A stretch of 64,000 nt of DNA from Chryseomicrobium palamuruense (GCF_042649045.1 NZ_JBHSEF010000009.1:372001-436000), one strand, 5' to 3'; shown: positions 34,214-43,425, counted from the first letter of the stretch. Made by a program: numbers and translations. Notes: generated from the letters alone by a model not told the origin.

Positions 34214-34392
34214 TTGTGCGACACGGTCCGACCGTGTCGCGAACCCAGGGTCGAACCCACTCGCCGCCCCACCCATCGACCGTGTCGCGAACCCAGGGTC
34301 ATTCCCACTCGCCGCCCCACCCATCGACCGTGTCGCGAACCCAGGGTCATTCCCACTCACCGCCCCACCCATCGACCGTGCCACCCCCCAAA
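34214..34392. repeat. 12-bp modular repeat array A1
   Basis: Three units of 48 bp (from GACCGTGTCGCGAACCCAGG onward) directly after the spoIIQ terminator. On the minus strand a GG occurs every 12 bp. The left edge carries the perfect hairpin CGACACGGTC-C-GACCGTGTCG (34217-34237). It occupies the place where B. subtilis has spoIIID. Confidence 0.85.
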
Positions 34393-34525
34393 AAACTGAA
34401 TTCTTCCAATAGTCTCGCACATTCAAAGAAAACTGTACGTTTCGACAAAAACTATGATAAAATTAAAAGTCGAGAAACCTAAAAACATAGAGATAGATAG
34501 TTTGGGAAGGGAGACCCCTACGAGA

Positions 34526-35518
34526 ATGTTTTCTAAAGATATTGGCATAGATTTGGGGACAGCCAACGTGCTGATCCACGTAAAAGGCAAAGGTATCGTC
34601 CTAAATGAGCCTTCTGTTGTTGCACTAGACCGGCAAACTCGGCGCGTCCTGGCTGTGGGAGAAGAAGCGCGTCAAATGCTCGGTCGTACACCTGGGAATA
34701 TCGTCGCGATTCGCCCCTTAAAAGACGGTGTTATTGCAGACTTTGACGTGACAGAAGCGATGCTGAAACATTTCATCAACAAGCTGAATGTCAAAGGCAT
34801 GTTCACAAAACCACGGATTCTAATTTGCTGTCCAACGAATATTACAAGCGTAGAGCAAAAAGCGATTCGAGAAGCCGCTGAAAAATCCGGTGGAAAAAAA
34901 GTATTTCTTGAAGAAGAACCTAAAGTGGCTGCTATCGGGGCTGGTATGGACATCTTCCAACCGAGCGGAAACATGGTTGTCGATATTGGTGGCGGAACGA
35001 CAGACGTGGCCGTTCTATCGATGGGCGACATCGTGACATCTGAATCCATTAAAGTTGCTGGAGACGTCTTTGATCAAGATATTCTTCAGTACATCAAGAA
35101 AGCATACAAGCTGCTGATTGGGGAACGGACAGCTGAAAATATTAAAATTGAAATTGCGACGGTCTATCCTCAAGGCCGAAGTGAAACGATGGACATCCGC
35201 GGCCGTGATATGGTAACGGGTCTTCCGCGCACGATTACCATTACGTCCGAAGAAATCGAAGGTGCCTTGCATGAATCCGTATCGGTCATCATTCAGGCGT
35301 GTAAAAACGTTCTGGAAAAGACCCCACCGGAATTGTCCGCAGACATCATCGACCGAGGTGTCATCATTACCGGTGGAGGAGCTCTTCTCCACGGGATGGA
35401 CCAATTATTGACAGACGAACTAAAAGTACCCGTGTTCCTTGCAGAGAGTCCAATGGATTGCGTCGCGATTGGAACGGGTATTATGCTAGATAATATGCCA
35501 AAAACGTTAAAGCGCTAG
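34526..35518 (+). CDS. mbl: Rod-shape protein Mbl (MreB family)
   Basis: Actin-like filament protein that guides lateral-wall synthesis. It has 330 residues from the ATG at 34526 (MFSKDIGIDLGTANVLIHVK, the family start); the frame extends 24 residues upstream through an AGGGAG ribosome binding site, which excludes the longer form. Nucleotide-binding motifs IGIDLGTAN, VDIGGGTTDVAVLS and ITGGGALLHG are intact. CPTNITSVEQKAI and position favour Mbl over MreB or MreBH. EpuA and fabZ genes follow closely. Confidence 0.94.
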   Translation: MFSKDIGIDLGTANVLIHVKGKGIVLNEPSVVALDRQTRRVLAVGEEARQMLGRTPGNIVAIRPLKDGVIADFDVTEAMLKHFINKLNVKGMFTKPRILICCPTNITSVEQKAIREAAEKSGGKKVFLEEEPKVAAIGAGMDIFQPSGNMVVDIGGGTTDVAVLSMGDIVTSESIKVAGDVFDQDILQYIKKAYKLLIGERTAENIKIEIATVYPQGRSETMDIRGRDMVTGLPRTITITSEEIEGALHESVSVIIQACKNVLEKTPPELSADIIDRGVIITGGGALLHGMDQLLTDELKVPVFLAESPMDCVAIGTGIMLDNMPKTLKR

Positions 35519-35541
35519 AGCTTGAATAAAGGAGTACATGT

Positions 35542-35835
35542 ATGACCGAAGAGAAAGCAGTTACTCGCAAACAGGTGAAAGCCGTGCGTGCGCAAAAAAG
35601 TGAAGGACAAGAGAAGACAGACACGGAAAAACGCCAAAAGCCGACACGTTGGGTTCAAATTCGCTTGTTCCCGATTTGGCTGCGTATCCTGCTTGTTCTC
35701 GTTTTACTTGCCGCTGCCATTGCAGCAGGACTTACAGTAGGCTTTTCCGTAATTGGAGGCGGCGATGCATCTGACGCTCTTAAATGGGAAACCTATCAGC
35801 ACATCATTAATATCTTAAATGGCACCACGAAATAA
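35542..35835 (+). CDS. EpuA-family small membrane protein (annotated as RNA polymerase beta-like)
   Basis: Protein of 97 residues: charged Lys/Arg/Glu-rich cytoplasmic N-terminus (1-45), RWVQIRLFPIWLRILL then one transmembrane helix (about 50-72) and a short outer tail ending with WETYQHIINILNG. This matches the EpuA family (PF11772), often mis-named DNA-directed RNA polymerase subunit beta; no polymerase function is expected. GGAGTACATGT precedes the ATG. It lies 23 bp after mbl and its end nearly touches fabZ, so the three are likely one operon. Confidence 0.8.
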   Translation: MTEEKAVTRKQVKAVRAQKSEGQEKTDTEKRQKPTRWVQIRLFPIWLRILLVLVLLAAAIAAGLTVGFSVIGGGDASDALKWETYQHIINILNGTTK

Positions 35836-35848
35836 GGGGGAAATGCAC

Positions 35849-36286
35849 ATGCTAACGACAGAGCAGATTCAAGCTATCTTACCGCATCGGTATCCATTTT
35901 TACTTGTCGATCGCATTTTAGAGATTGAAGAAGGAAAACGTGCGGTTGGCTTAAAGAATGTTTCCATCAATGAAGAGTATTTCAACGGACATTTTCCGGG
36001 TTATCCGGTCATGCCAGGTGTCTTAATTGTGGAAGCACTTGCCCAAGTAGGCGCAACAGCGGTTCTTCAAATGCCTGAATACAAAGGACGCCTTGCATTC
36101 TTCACAGGAATTGACAACTGTCGCTTCAAACGACAAGTCAAACCGGGTGATCAACTTCGTCTCGAAGTTGAACTCACACGTCTTCGTGGTCAAATCGGAA
36201 AAGGACATGCCGTAGCGACCGTGGACGGAGAAATCGCGTGCGAAGCCGATATTCTATTTGCCATCGGTCCAAAAGCAGGCGAATAA
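35849..36286 (+). CDS. fabZ: 3-hydroxyacyl-ACP dehydratase FabZ
   Basis: Dehydrates beta-hydroxyacyl-ACP in type II fatty-acid synthesis. It has 145 residues, a hot-dog fold. Catalytic His and Glu are in NGHFPGYPVMPGVLIVEALAQ; IDNCRFKRQVKPGDQL is typical. The ATG at 35849 is used because AAGGGGGA lies eight bases upstream and the family starts MLTTEQIQAILPHRYPFLLVD. An ATG six bases earlier is also possible. Confidence 0.95.
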   Translation: MLTTEQIQAILPHRYPFLLVDRILEIEEGKRAVGLKNVSINEEYFNGHFPGYPVMPGVLIVEALAQVGATAVLQMPEYKGRLAFFTGIDNCRFKRQVKPGDQLRLEVELTRLRGQIGKGHAVATVDGEIACEADILFAIGPKAGE

Positions 36287-36351
36287 ACACCGCTGTACAG
36301 CAAGTGAAGGTCACAGCTCCTTGATGTATGGTACCGAGGAGGTACATCACC

Positions 36352-36735
36352 ATGTATAAAAACTTACCATCAGGTATCAAAATAAGTATTACCCGTTCCA
36401 TTTCTACAGCCTTTGAAAACTACATGTCATCCATCGATTGGGAAGAAGACCGCTTTGATATGAACGATTTCATTTTCTTCTGGCGTGCCCACAGCGAAGA
36501 GCAAGGCACATGGTTCGCGAAAGTTGATCCGGAAGTGAAAGAGGATCCTGGTTTCCACGAAGCCATCGCGAAAAAAATTAACGAAACGATTGAAAAAATT
36601 GTTTCAGAACCTGTGTCAGAAGATTTGGCGGCATCCATTGAGATTAAGCAAGAGAAGTTAGGTACGTCTTATCAGTATGGCTGTAAAGCGGAAGCACAAT
36701 ACGTGGAGCAGCTATTAAAGGAAATGGAAAAGTAG
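36352..36735 (+). CDS. Conserved hypothetical protein
   Basis: Unrecognised protein of 127 residues. It is soluble, acidic, predicted mostly helical in the second half, and has a Trp/Phe/Asp-rich middle (WEEDRFDMNDFIFFWR). No signal peptide, no metal motif and a single Cys (YGCKAEA). The strong GAGGAGGT ribosome binding site at 36336-36343 sets the start at 36352. It sits between fabZ and a lipoprotein gene, both on the same strand, 65 bp after fabZ. Confidence 0.7.
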   Translation: MYKNLPSGIKISITRSISTAFENYMSSIDWEEDRFDMNDFIFFWRAHSEEQGTWFAKVDPEVKEDPGFHEAIAKKINETIEKIVSEPVSEDLAASIEIKQEKLGTSYQYGCKAEAQYVEQLLKEMEK

Positions 36736-36829
36736 GCAGAATCCGTTTCGCATATTCCCTTCTTTTAGAAGCAGACTAGTTAAAGTCACAGACGCTGTGA
36801 TGAGTCCGCTAAGAAAGGAGGGTTTTTTC

Positions 36830-37159
36830 ATGAAAAAATCGTTAACTGTGGGGCTCGCCGCTTCCGCTCTATTACTCGGTGCCTGTAACATGGACCAAAG
36901 CATTCCGGATAATAACGAAACACCGATGGAAGATGTCCGCGAAGACGCGCAAGAAATGGTCCCTGACGTGACACCACCGGAGACGAATGGAAACGGGAAT
37001 GGAAACGACACGAGGGACAATCGAAACGACGTTGCTCCGTCCTCTCAAGACAAGAACACTGACACGGACAAAGACATGATGAAAGATCCAAACACCAACG
37101 AAGAAGAAGTCATCGAAGACGACATCGACCGCAAAGACCCGGACAATAAAGACGAATAA
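36830..37159 (+). CDS. Small acidic lipoprotein
   Basis: Protein of 109 residues with signal peptide MKKSLTVGLAASALLLGAC; the lipobox LGAC makes Cys20 the likely lipidated residue, so it is anchored to the outer face of the membrane. The mature part is disordered and rich in Asp, Asn, Glu and Gly (NGNGNGND), with no domain I recognise. AAAGGAGG precedes the ATG at 36830. The next 130 bp contain no gene before repeat array A2. Confidence 0.78.
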   Translation: MKKSLTVGLAASALLLGACNMDQSIPDNNETPMEDVREDAQEMVPDVTPPETNGNGNGNDTRDNRNDVAPSSQDKNTDTDKDMMKDPNTNEEEVIEDDIDRKDPDNKDE

Positions 37160-37287
37160 ACGACTTTCACAGACATGAATGACGGTCTTTAGGGATGTCG
37201 GTATGAGATCCACAGGGACAGTCAATGGTATACCCATCCAGCTCATTCCACTACCAAGTCAGCTTGGGATGTGTTAAGAGCAACGAC

Positions 37288-37479
37288 GACCCTGGGTTGA
37301 ACCCTGGGTCCGCGAGTAGGACGGTGGGTAGGAACAAGAGTAGGTTCGACCCTCGGTTCGCGACACGGTTGCTGACACGGTCCGTGGGTAGGTTCGCGAG
37401 TAGGAACAAGAGTAGGACCTTCCCACGGTTCGACCGAGGGATATTGACACAGTCGCCGACACGGTCCAACCGTGTCGCC
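37288..37479. repeat. 12-bp modular repeat array A2 (16 modules in unbroken phase)
   Basis: Sixteen consecutive 12-bp modules with no slip of phase, for example GCGAGTAGGACG, GTGGGTAGGAAC and GCGACACGGTTG. GG occupies module positions 8-9 in nearly all. Three classes recur: CCCTG-GG, GAGTA/GGGTA-GG and GACAC-GG. It ends in the hairpin GACACGGT-CCA-ACCGTGTC. Located between the convergent lipoprotein gene and ywpF, just before their terminator. Confidence 0.88.
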
Positions 37480-37497
37480 CATAAAGCAACACCACAT

Positions 37498-37550
37498 AAA
37501 AAAGCGAGCACAACCACTCAAAAAATTGGTTTGTGCTCGCTCTTTTTTAT
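37498..37550. terminator. Bidirectional terminator next to ywpF
   Basis: AAAAAAGCGAGCACAA (37498-37513) / TTGTGCTCGCTCTTTTTT (37531-37548). It works mainly for ywpF on the minus strand; the ywpF stop lies in the right arm. Confidence 0.9.
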
Positions 37551-37984
37551 TTTTTATCCTGATCTTTTTTTAAAACTGGCCGTTCCTTCATATCCTTCTC
37601 AAAACGCTCAAGAAGGGCCGCCCCTTCTAAACCTTCGTCGATCAGTTCATAAAGTAATCCTTCGGCATATTTCCGACGCGCGCGTTTCAATGTGCCCCGG
37701 AACAGGACAGAGATGCCCTCACCGACTTCTTTGACGGAATACGCCATCACTTCAAATGGAGCTGGTTCATTTTCTGGATAGGATATGACCACACGTGCTT
37801 CGACCAATTCTTGCGAAGCGACGAGGTCATCAAAAAAAGATTTCAAATCACGCACTGTGAACAATTCGATCGCCCACGAACGCGCAATGTTTTCTTGATT
37901 GATAATGATGCCGTCTTCAAGCGGAATTCGTTTCGTTTCATTTTCCGATAGAATCGATGCTTCGATGACTTTAAATGTCTTCAC
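37547..37984 (-). CDS. ywpF: YwpF-like protein
   Basis: Protein of 145 residues of the YwpF family (PF14183), located beside ssbB as in B. subtilis. Function unknown. The start is the GTG at 37984 (MKTFKVIEAS, the family N-terminus) seven bases after GGAGGT; the frame extends five codons upstream but that would place the ribosome binding site inside the gene. The C-terminal half, RKYAEGLLYELIDEGLEGAALLERF, is the most conserved part. In B. subtilis the orientation relative to ssbB is the same. Confidence 0.85.
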   Translation of the reverse strand: MKTFKVIEASILSENETKRIPLEDGIIINQENIARSWAIELFTVRDLKSFFDDLVASQELVEARVVISYPENEPAPFEVMAYSVKEVGEGISVLFRGTLKRARRKYAEGLLYELIDEGLEGAALLERFEKDMKERPVLKKDQDKK

Positions 37985-38049
37985 CTGGTAGACCTCCACG
38001 ACGTTTATTTCCCTAAGTATAGCATAGCTTTTTCCGGGTTAAAAAAAGT

Positions 38050-38168
38050 TGAAGAACGCTCGAAATCTATATTTTCACAGCATTTTCGACTCCAAAATGA
38101 AGTTTTCACACGATAATTCGACGATTTCGGCCATTTTACCGCTTCAAAATGAAATTGTGTATGTTTGC
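38050..38168. repeat. Paired TTTTCACAC / CAAAATGAA spacer element, copy 1
   Basis: The ywpF-ssbB spacer contains TTTTCACA, ATTTTCGA, CCAAAATGAAG, then TTTTCACAC, ATAATTCGACGA and TTCAAAATGAAATTGTGT. A similar arrangement occurs at 55505-55590 before the transposase gene. No other function is seen. Confidence 0.45.
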
Positions 38169-38226
38169 CAACAATGGATGTTGTCGCCTATGCTTAGCCT
38201 ACTTTTAGAAGAAAGGAGGTGAACGC

Positions 38227-38622
38227 ATGAACAAAGTCTCACTCATCGGCAGGCTCACGAAAGATCCCATCCTGCGTACGATTTCGGACGATCGTAAAGT
38301 ATCTGGATTTATTCTGGCTGTGCCGAACGGCTATAAAAAAGATGAAGCAGATTTCATCACCTGCTCCATCTATGGAAAACTTGCGGAACTGACCGTCAAG
38401 TATTGTGGCAAAGGGTCTCTCGTCGGAATAACCGGTCGGATACATACCCGGACCTATGAAAAGGAACCGGGGAAACGCGTCTATGCCACGGATGTTATTG
38501 TCGAAGAAATCAGGTTCCTCGCTACGAAGCGGAAAGAAGAACATCCACCGGATCAAGTGGAAGTCTCTGAAGAACGCTTTGAATTCCCGCACGACTTGAA
38601 ACCAAATACACTTCCAGTATAA
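38227..38622 (+). CDS. ssbB: Single-stranded DNA-binding protein SsbB type
   Basis: OB-fold protein of 131 residues. N-terminal MNKVSLIGRLTKDPILRTI and YCGKGSLVGITGRI are typical. It lacks the acidic DDDIPF tip that recruits partner proteins in SsbA, which together with its position marks it as the competence-associated SsbB (YwpH) rather than the replication SSB. Preceded by a perfect AAAGGAGGTGAACGC ribosome binding site. Confidence 0.9.
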   Translation: MNKVSLIGRLTKDPILRTISDDRKVSGFILAVPNGYKKDEADFITCSIYGKLAELTVKYCGKGSLVGITGRIHTRTYEKEPGKRVYATDVIVEEIRFLATKRKEEHPPDQVEVSEERFEFPHDLKPNTLPV

Positions 38623-38701
38623 GAAGAATACTACATCGTCGCTTTAGAAATACACTCGTAGAGACTATGCTTTTCTGGGGATAGGCATGAGTCTTGCCCT
38701 C

Positions 38702-41368
38702 TTACGAGAGGGTCAATAACTCCGTCAGCTCATCATCATTGAGCTCGGTAATCCACTGACTTGAGTGAATCAGTTCATCTGAGAGTGTCTGTTTTTGCTC
38801 AAGCAGTGTATCAATTTTTTCTTCAATCGTTCCGATCGTCAAGAACTTATGCACATGCACGAACTGTTGCTGCCCAATGCGGTACGCACGGTCTGTCGCT
38901 TGGTTTTCGACTGCCGGATTCCACCAACGGTCCGCGTGCAACACGTGCGTTGCCGCTGTCAGATTGAGTCCCGTTCCGCCAGCCTTGAGCGATAATAAGA
39001 AAATTGGAAATTCTCCCGCCTGGAACGAAGCGACCATATGATCGCGCTGTCCTTTCGGCATACTGCCCGTCAGGAACGGACTATCGATATCATAGAGTTC
39101 ACTGAAACAGTGCTGCAGCAGATGGCCCATGCCAATGTATTGCGTAAAGATCAGACACTGCTCACCGCGCGCCGCAACTTCACCCGCGAGCGCCACAATA
39201 CCTGCCAATTTTTCTGACCGTTTGAGCATCGTCTCTGCATCGTCAAAGGGTTCTTTCAAATAAAGAGCAGGATGGTTGCATAGCTGCTTCAACTTGCTCA
39301 GCATCTTAAGTACCAACCCCTTACGCTGAAAGCCACTCAAATTACCGAGCTGGCTCACCGATTCTTGAATCAACGACTCATAAAGAGCCGCTTGTTCCGT
39401 CGTCAATGCACAGTATTCTTTCTGCTCAAGCTTCTCCGGTAAATTCAGTAACAAGACCGGATCCCGCTTCGTACGGCGTAACAAGAACGGCTGAATTTTC
39501 AGACGCAGACGATGCTTCGCCTGGTCATCCTCATCTCTCTCGATCGGAGCCATATAGTTTTCTTGGAACGACTTGAACGACCCAAGGTACCCTTTATGAA
39601 TAAAGTCAAAGATTGCCCATAGTTCGGACAAGCGGTTCTCAACTGGTGTCCCGGTCAAAGCAATATGATGCGTCCCGCGCAATTTCCGGATGGCCCGAGA
39701 CTGCTTCGTCTGCATGTTTTTAATGTTTTGTGCCTCGTCCAGCGTCACAGAACTCCAAGGAATCTGCTGCAAGAGTTCAGCGTCTTGTGTCGCAATTCCA
39801 TACGTCGTCACCACTACGTCCGCTTCTAAATCAAGCGACCCACGGTTCGATCCATAATGCGTGTGGAGATTTAGGCTCGGGGCAAACTTCTGCAGTTCTT
39901 TCTGCCAGTTTCCCAGCACCGAAGTCGGACAGATGATTAGGGAAGGATGCGTCGGCGTCTGTTCGTGGACATGCAATAAGTACGCTATGAGCTGAACCGT
40001 TTTCCCGAGCCCCATGTCATCGGCAAGTACTGCCCCGAATGATTCGTTCCGCATAAACACGAGCCAGTTGAGGCCGAGTTGTTGGTACGGACGAAGTTCC
40101 GTAAGCAAGTTCGCAGATGGTGGAACTTCCGGGAACCCTTTTTTCTCTTGCAACTGCGTCAAATAGGTCTCGAGGGACTGCTGTAACTGGAACTGCACGA
40201 GCGGATCGTCTTCGTCCTCGTCTTCTAGAGCAAGCGCCAGCTCTTCCGGAAGCTCTTGGAAAAGTAAGTCTTTTACGGTCCATTCTTCATCTTCTGAACG
40301 GTCAAGAAGCTTACGGATCTCTTGAATCCACTGTGCATCAATTTGGAACCACTGGTCACCCGAGCGGATGAATGACCGGTTCTCATCGACAAGTTGTCGG
40401 AACTGGTCTTCTGAAATTTCCTGGCCACCGAGGGAAAAGTTCCAGTTAAACTGAAGAATCTGTTCAAGTCCGGCTGCTGATTTATACCGGTTTGTTCCGG
40501 CAGAAGCGCGCACTTGCATCTTCGTCTCTTTCAATTCCTTGAGCCAACTTGGAAGCACTACATCATACCCGAACGCTTGCAGCTTAGCCAGGTCATGACG
40601 AAGAAAATCCCGAACTTGCTGGTCTTCAAGCTGCCTATAAACAAACGTCTCAGGGGCCTCATCGAGCACAGAAATAAAAGGAATCAAGCCGTGTTGAAAC
40701 TGCGAAACCACCTCGCTCAGGTGGGCCCATTTCGGTGGTAGGGCTTCTCCAACCGGAAGCGCACGCTTTTTCACAGCGGGTGCCCAGTAACTCGAGCTCC
40801 GTGCGCCGCGGACCACTGTCTCTAGAATCCATTCATCCGTCATATCATCCGGCTCCATCAAGCGAAGAGCCACATGAATTTCCGGATGTGCCTGGACCTT
40901 CTTGATTGGCCAGCCGCCTTCTTTAAAGTAGTCACTAAGGCTGACAAGGTCATCATAGGAAAACGCGGCTTGACGCGCTTTCTGTAAGATGGCGGTCTCG
41001 ATTGTCGTGGTCACAGCTTCATTTTCAGAAACAGCGACGACGATACTGTGGACGTCAAATTTCACGTCATTCCATAAATCGGGACGCGCCCACAAGTCGA
41101 CCGCTTCCCGGATGACGGCCATATGTTTCATCGAATCCGAGTCTTCACCGTACAGTCTAACAAGTCCGGCTGGTTCTGCGAACAGTTCAATTGCATCCAG
41201 TGCGGACAGCACAAATTTGCCTTTCACTTCCTCTGCATGGAGGCCGTAAAAGCTGTCACGGTGGGAACCGAACAAGATGTGGCGCAGGCGCTCCGGCCGC
41301 GAGGGACTGGACACGGCAAAGCCACCATCGATCGGTTCAATACGTATAGGAAGAGAAAATAAACTCAC
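38702..41368 (-). CDS. ywqA: SNF2-family DEAD/DEAH helicase YwqA
   Basis: Protein of 888 residues. N-terminal SNF2-associated region (about 1-420), then the SNF2 ATPase with Walker A ADDMGLGKTVQ near residue 452 and a DEAQ box (LDEAQNIKN), and the C-terminal helicase lobe with AGGTGLNLTAATHVLHADRW and QATDRAYRIGQ near 820. Presumed to translocate on double-stranded DNA or nucleoprotein; partners unknown. Its start overlaps the end of ywqB (ATGA), so the two are coupled. The SWIM-SNF2 pair is conserved in B. subtilis. Confidence 0.93.
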   Translation of the reverse strand: MSLFSLPIRIEPIDGGFAVSSPSRPERLRHILFGSHRDSFYGLHAEEVKGKFVLSALDAIELFAEPAGLVRLYGEDSDSMKHMAVIREAVDLWARPDLWNDVKFDVHSIVVAVSENEAVTTTIETAILQKARQAAFSYDDLVSLSDYFKEGGWPIKKVQAHPEIHVALRLMEPDDMTDEWILETVVRGARSSSYWAPAVKKRALPVGEALPPKWAHLSEVVSQFQHGLIPFISVLDEAPETFVYRQLEDQQVRDFLRHDLAKLQAFGYDVVLPSWLKELKETKMQVRASAGTNRYKSAAGLEQILQFNWNFSLGGQEISEDQFRQLVDENRSFIRSGDQWFQIDAQWIQEIRKLLDRSEDEEWTVKDLLFQELPEELALALEDEDEDDPLVQFQLQQSLETYLTQLQEKKGFPEVPPSANLLTELRPYQQLGLNWLVFMRNESFGAVLADDMGLGKTVQLIAYLLHVHEQTPTHPSLIICPTSVLGNWQKELQKFAPSLNLHTHYGSNRGSLDLEADVVVTTYGIATQDAELLQQIPWSSVTLDEAQNIKNMQTKQSRAIRKLRGTHHIALTGTPVENRLSELWAIFDFIHKGYLGSFKSFQENYMAPIERDEDDQAKHRLRLKIQPFLLRRTKRDPVLLLNLPEKLEQKEYCALTTEQAALYESLIQESVSQLGNLSGFQRKGLVLKMLSKLKQLCNHPALYLKEPFDDAETMLKRSEKLAGIVALAGEVAARGEQCLIFTQYIGMGHLLQHCFSELYDIDSPFLTGSMPKGQRDHMVASFQAGEFPIFLLSLKAGGTGLNLTAATHVLHADRWWNPAVENQATDRAYRIGQQQFVHVHKFLTIGTIEEKIDTLLEQKQTLSDELIHSSQWITELNDDELTELLTLS

Positions 41369-42942
41369 AGTGCAAGATTTCCTTTCTCCATTTCCTGCTG
41401 CAAGGCACGCAGGCGGCGATATTTTTCACGAATTTCTTTCACGTAGCTGTTCCAGTATGCCGCGTCACCCGCAGCTTTTGCGAGTTGCTTCATCTTCTTC
41501 AGATGACGCACGGCTTGCTTATAACTATCACGTTTCTTCTCATCGATTTCACGCAAGATGTTGAGGTGATAGATCGGCATCGCATGAGCTGGCGAGTGGT
41601 TGGCGACCATCTGTAAGCCACAGGTCTCGGCATACGAGATGCCACTTGCAAAGAATAAGTGCAGTTCTTGCCACTCTTTAAAGCGCTCTTGTTCGATCAA
41701 CCAGTGCGAGTAGGGCTCGAGCGTATGCGGAAGTAACATCTGACAGAAGTGTTCTTTGTCATCCGCTTCAAGCCCCATTTCTCGCTCCATTTGACGAATC
41801 GTGTAGACATACCGAGAAGCAAGTGGGTCTTCGAGTAAAAACTCTTCAATCGCAGGCAGGAGTCGTTGCATCATATGTGTGGCTGACTGCGTATCTTCCT
41901 GGTCGAGTGCGTAGCGAATGAGCGACAAATAATTCGGCACTTCTTCCGGGGCGGCGTATTGAAGGGTTTCGAGCAGCTGTTCGCTGTTACCCATCTGCAA
42001 GTAAAAGAGCTGCCGGAGCGAAAGGAGGGAGTTCCCGTCTTTCGTCTCGGAGTGCTTCTCGAGGAAATCGAGTTCGATCGCACGCGTTTTCTGGTTGCCG
42101 AGTTCGTTCCAGTACGCAGAGTAGATCGCGCTGCGCTGGTTAAAGTACCCGCTCGTTTCAATAAGTAAATGACGGACATACCGTTCGATGCGCTCATAGA
42201 ATGGGTCTGCCGCGAAGAATCGGTGTTGGGCGTTCAGTTGCCGGAACTGGTGCTTCAGGACCTGGGTGGTCTCGTCGAGATAGTAACGAACACGACCGCG
42301 CTCATTTTCCCGGAGGAACGATTCAAACACCGGCCACAATTTGACGAGGGTCATCAGTGTGACGCTCGCATCGAAAATGACGTGCCACTCGCGCTCTAAA
42401 GGACGAATGCGCTGCATTTGGCGGCGGTAGTCATTCAAAGCAAACTCCATTAAGAAGAAGCTCGATGCATGGTCTTCGATGACGAGCTTCGTAAGTAAAT
42501 TGTTTGCGTACTGTTCCCAAGCAAGTGGAGTGCGTTCCTGGCGAATCTTACGGAGCGCCTCCACATCTGCGGATTGTTTCCAGTCGCGGACCCAGTCAGT
42601 CAGGGAGCCGAAGTGTTGATATAAGTAGAAATAGGAAGCGGTAACATGCCGGCAGATGGGTGTGGCTTTGCAACTGCACGCAGCGCCTTCATGGAAACCG
42701 ATCTCGACATACGCATCCTGGACGTCACGGACGATAAAGGTGGCTTCATGCTGGACGGGACGGTAGTCAACGAGACGTACTGCGCCGTTTCGGACAAAGC
42801 TTTGGGCACTGCGGACAAGGGATTCGTCTTGTGTTGTGCCCGCAACGAGTGTGTTTTTGAGTTCGTTCATGGTTTCTTGAACATTTTCCTGGTAAAAGTA
42901 TAGCAGCCGCTGGACGGTCATGCCTGTCATTCGAGTCACCAC
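41365..42942 (-). CDS. ywqB: SWIM zinc-finger protein YwqB
   Basis: Protein of up to 525 residues. The SWIM motif CxC...CxH (ACSCKATPICRHVTA, about residue 85-100) binds zinc; the remainder is helical and Leu/Glu/Arg-rich with no recognised catalytic site. The GTG start at 42942 lacks a clear ribosome binding site; an ATG four codons later (42930) follows GGTG and may be the true start. A TATAAT at 42966-42971 on this strand is a likely -10. It forms a two-gene operon with ywqA. Confidence 0.88.
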   Translation of the reverse strand: MVTRMTGMTVQRLLYFYQENVQETMNELKNTLVAGTTQDESLVRSAQSFVRNGAVRLVDYRPVQHEATFIVRDVQDAYVEIGFHEGAACSCKATPICRHVTASYFYLYQHFGSLTDWVRDWKQSADVEALRKIRQERTPLAWEQYANNLLTKLVIEDHASSFFLMEFALNDYRRQMQRIRPLEREWHVIFDASVTLMTLVKLWPVFESFLRENERGRVRYYLDETTQVLKHQFRQLNAQHRFFAADPFYERIERYVRHLLIETSGYFNQRSAIYSAYWNELGNQKTRAIELDFLEKHSETKDGNSLLSLRQLFYLQMGNSEQLLETLQYAAPEEVPNYLSLIRYALDQEDTQSATHMMQRLLPAIEEFLLEDPLASRYVYTIRQMEREMGLEADDKEHFCQMLLPHTLEPYSHWLIEQERFKEWQELHLFFASGISYAETCGLQMVANHSPAHAMPIYHLNILREIDEKKRDSYKQAVRHLKKMKQLAKAAGDAAYWNSYVKEIREKYRRLRALQQEMEKGNLAL

Positions 42943-42990
42943 ATTTCTAAAAGACTATCCTTCCATTATAGCGTCTTTTCGGCAAAGAAA

Positions 42991-43022
42991 AAACATGGAT
43001 TCGAAAAGTCGGATCCATGTTT
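42991..43022. terminator. Terminator of the XRE gene
   Basis: AAACATGGAT (42991-43000) / ATCCATGTTT (43013-43022); A-run on the left gives the U-run for the minus strand. It also overlaps the XRE stop codon. Confidence 0.8.
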
Positions 43023-43425
43023 AGGAATGATTTTTTAAAACTGCTTGAAGAAAGGCCGTTCGTTCTTTATCAGAAAGGTCACGAAGTTCGAGAAGAAGAC
43101 GACGAAACATTGCGTCTTTGAGAAGTTCCTCGAGAAGGTCATGGAACTGACTGTAATACTGGCTCTTCGATTCATGCGCTTGTTCCACCAACGTCTCAGC
43201 TGTTCGGCGCGTACCAGGGGAGAGTGACAGAAGGTCAAGAAATTGTTCTTTTGACATGCCATAGCGCTCGTACATCAGTAGAAGAATATCTAGGCTTAGC
43301 TGCCTTGTTCCGGCTTCGTAACGAGAGAGGTTCGCAGCGGGAATTTCCAATAGTTTAGCGGCCTCTTTTTGTGAGATATTGAGTTGTTCTTCACGAAACG
43401 TTTTTAGCTTTTCATGAAATATCAT
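43021..43425 (-). CDS. XRE-family transcriptional regulator
   Basis: Protein of 134 residues. Lambda-repressor-type HTH at about 7-62 (KTFREEQLNISQKEAAKLLEIPAANLSRYEAGTRQ is its span; recognition helix around AANLSRYE). The C-terminal 60 residues are helical, probably for dimerisation. AGGTGGTG precedes the ATG. A perfect operator-like palindrome lies 15 bases upstream and further half-sites run toward the divergent 43573 gene, so it probably represses itself and that gene. Ligand and wider targets unknown. Confidence 0.85.
   Translation of the reverse strand: MIFHEKLKTFREEQLNISQKEAAKLLEIPAANLSRYEAGTRQLSLDILLLMYERYGMSKEQFLDLLSLSPGTRRTAETLVEQAHESKSQYYSQFHDLLEELLKDAMFRRLLLELRDLSDKERTAFLQAVLKNHS

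Noticed and set aside
34454..34525. 24-residue N-terminal extension of mbl
   Set aside because: It spans the ribosome binding site and does not resemble any MreB-family N-terminus.
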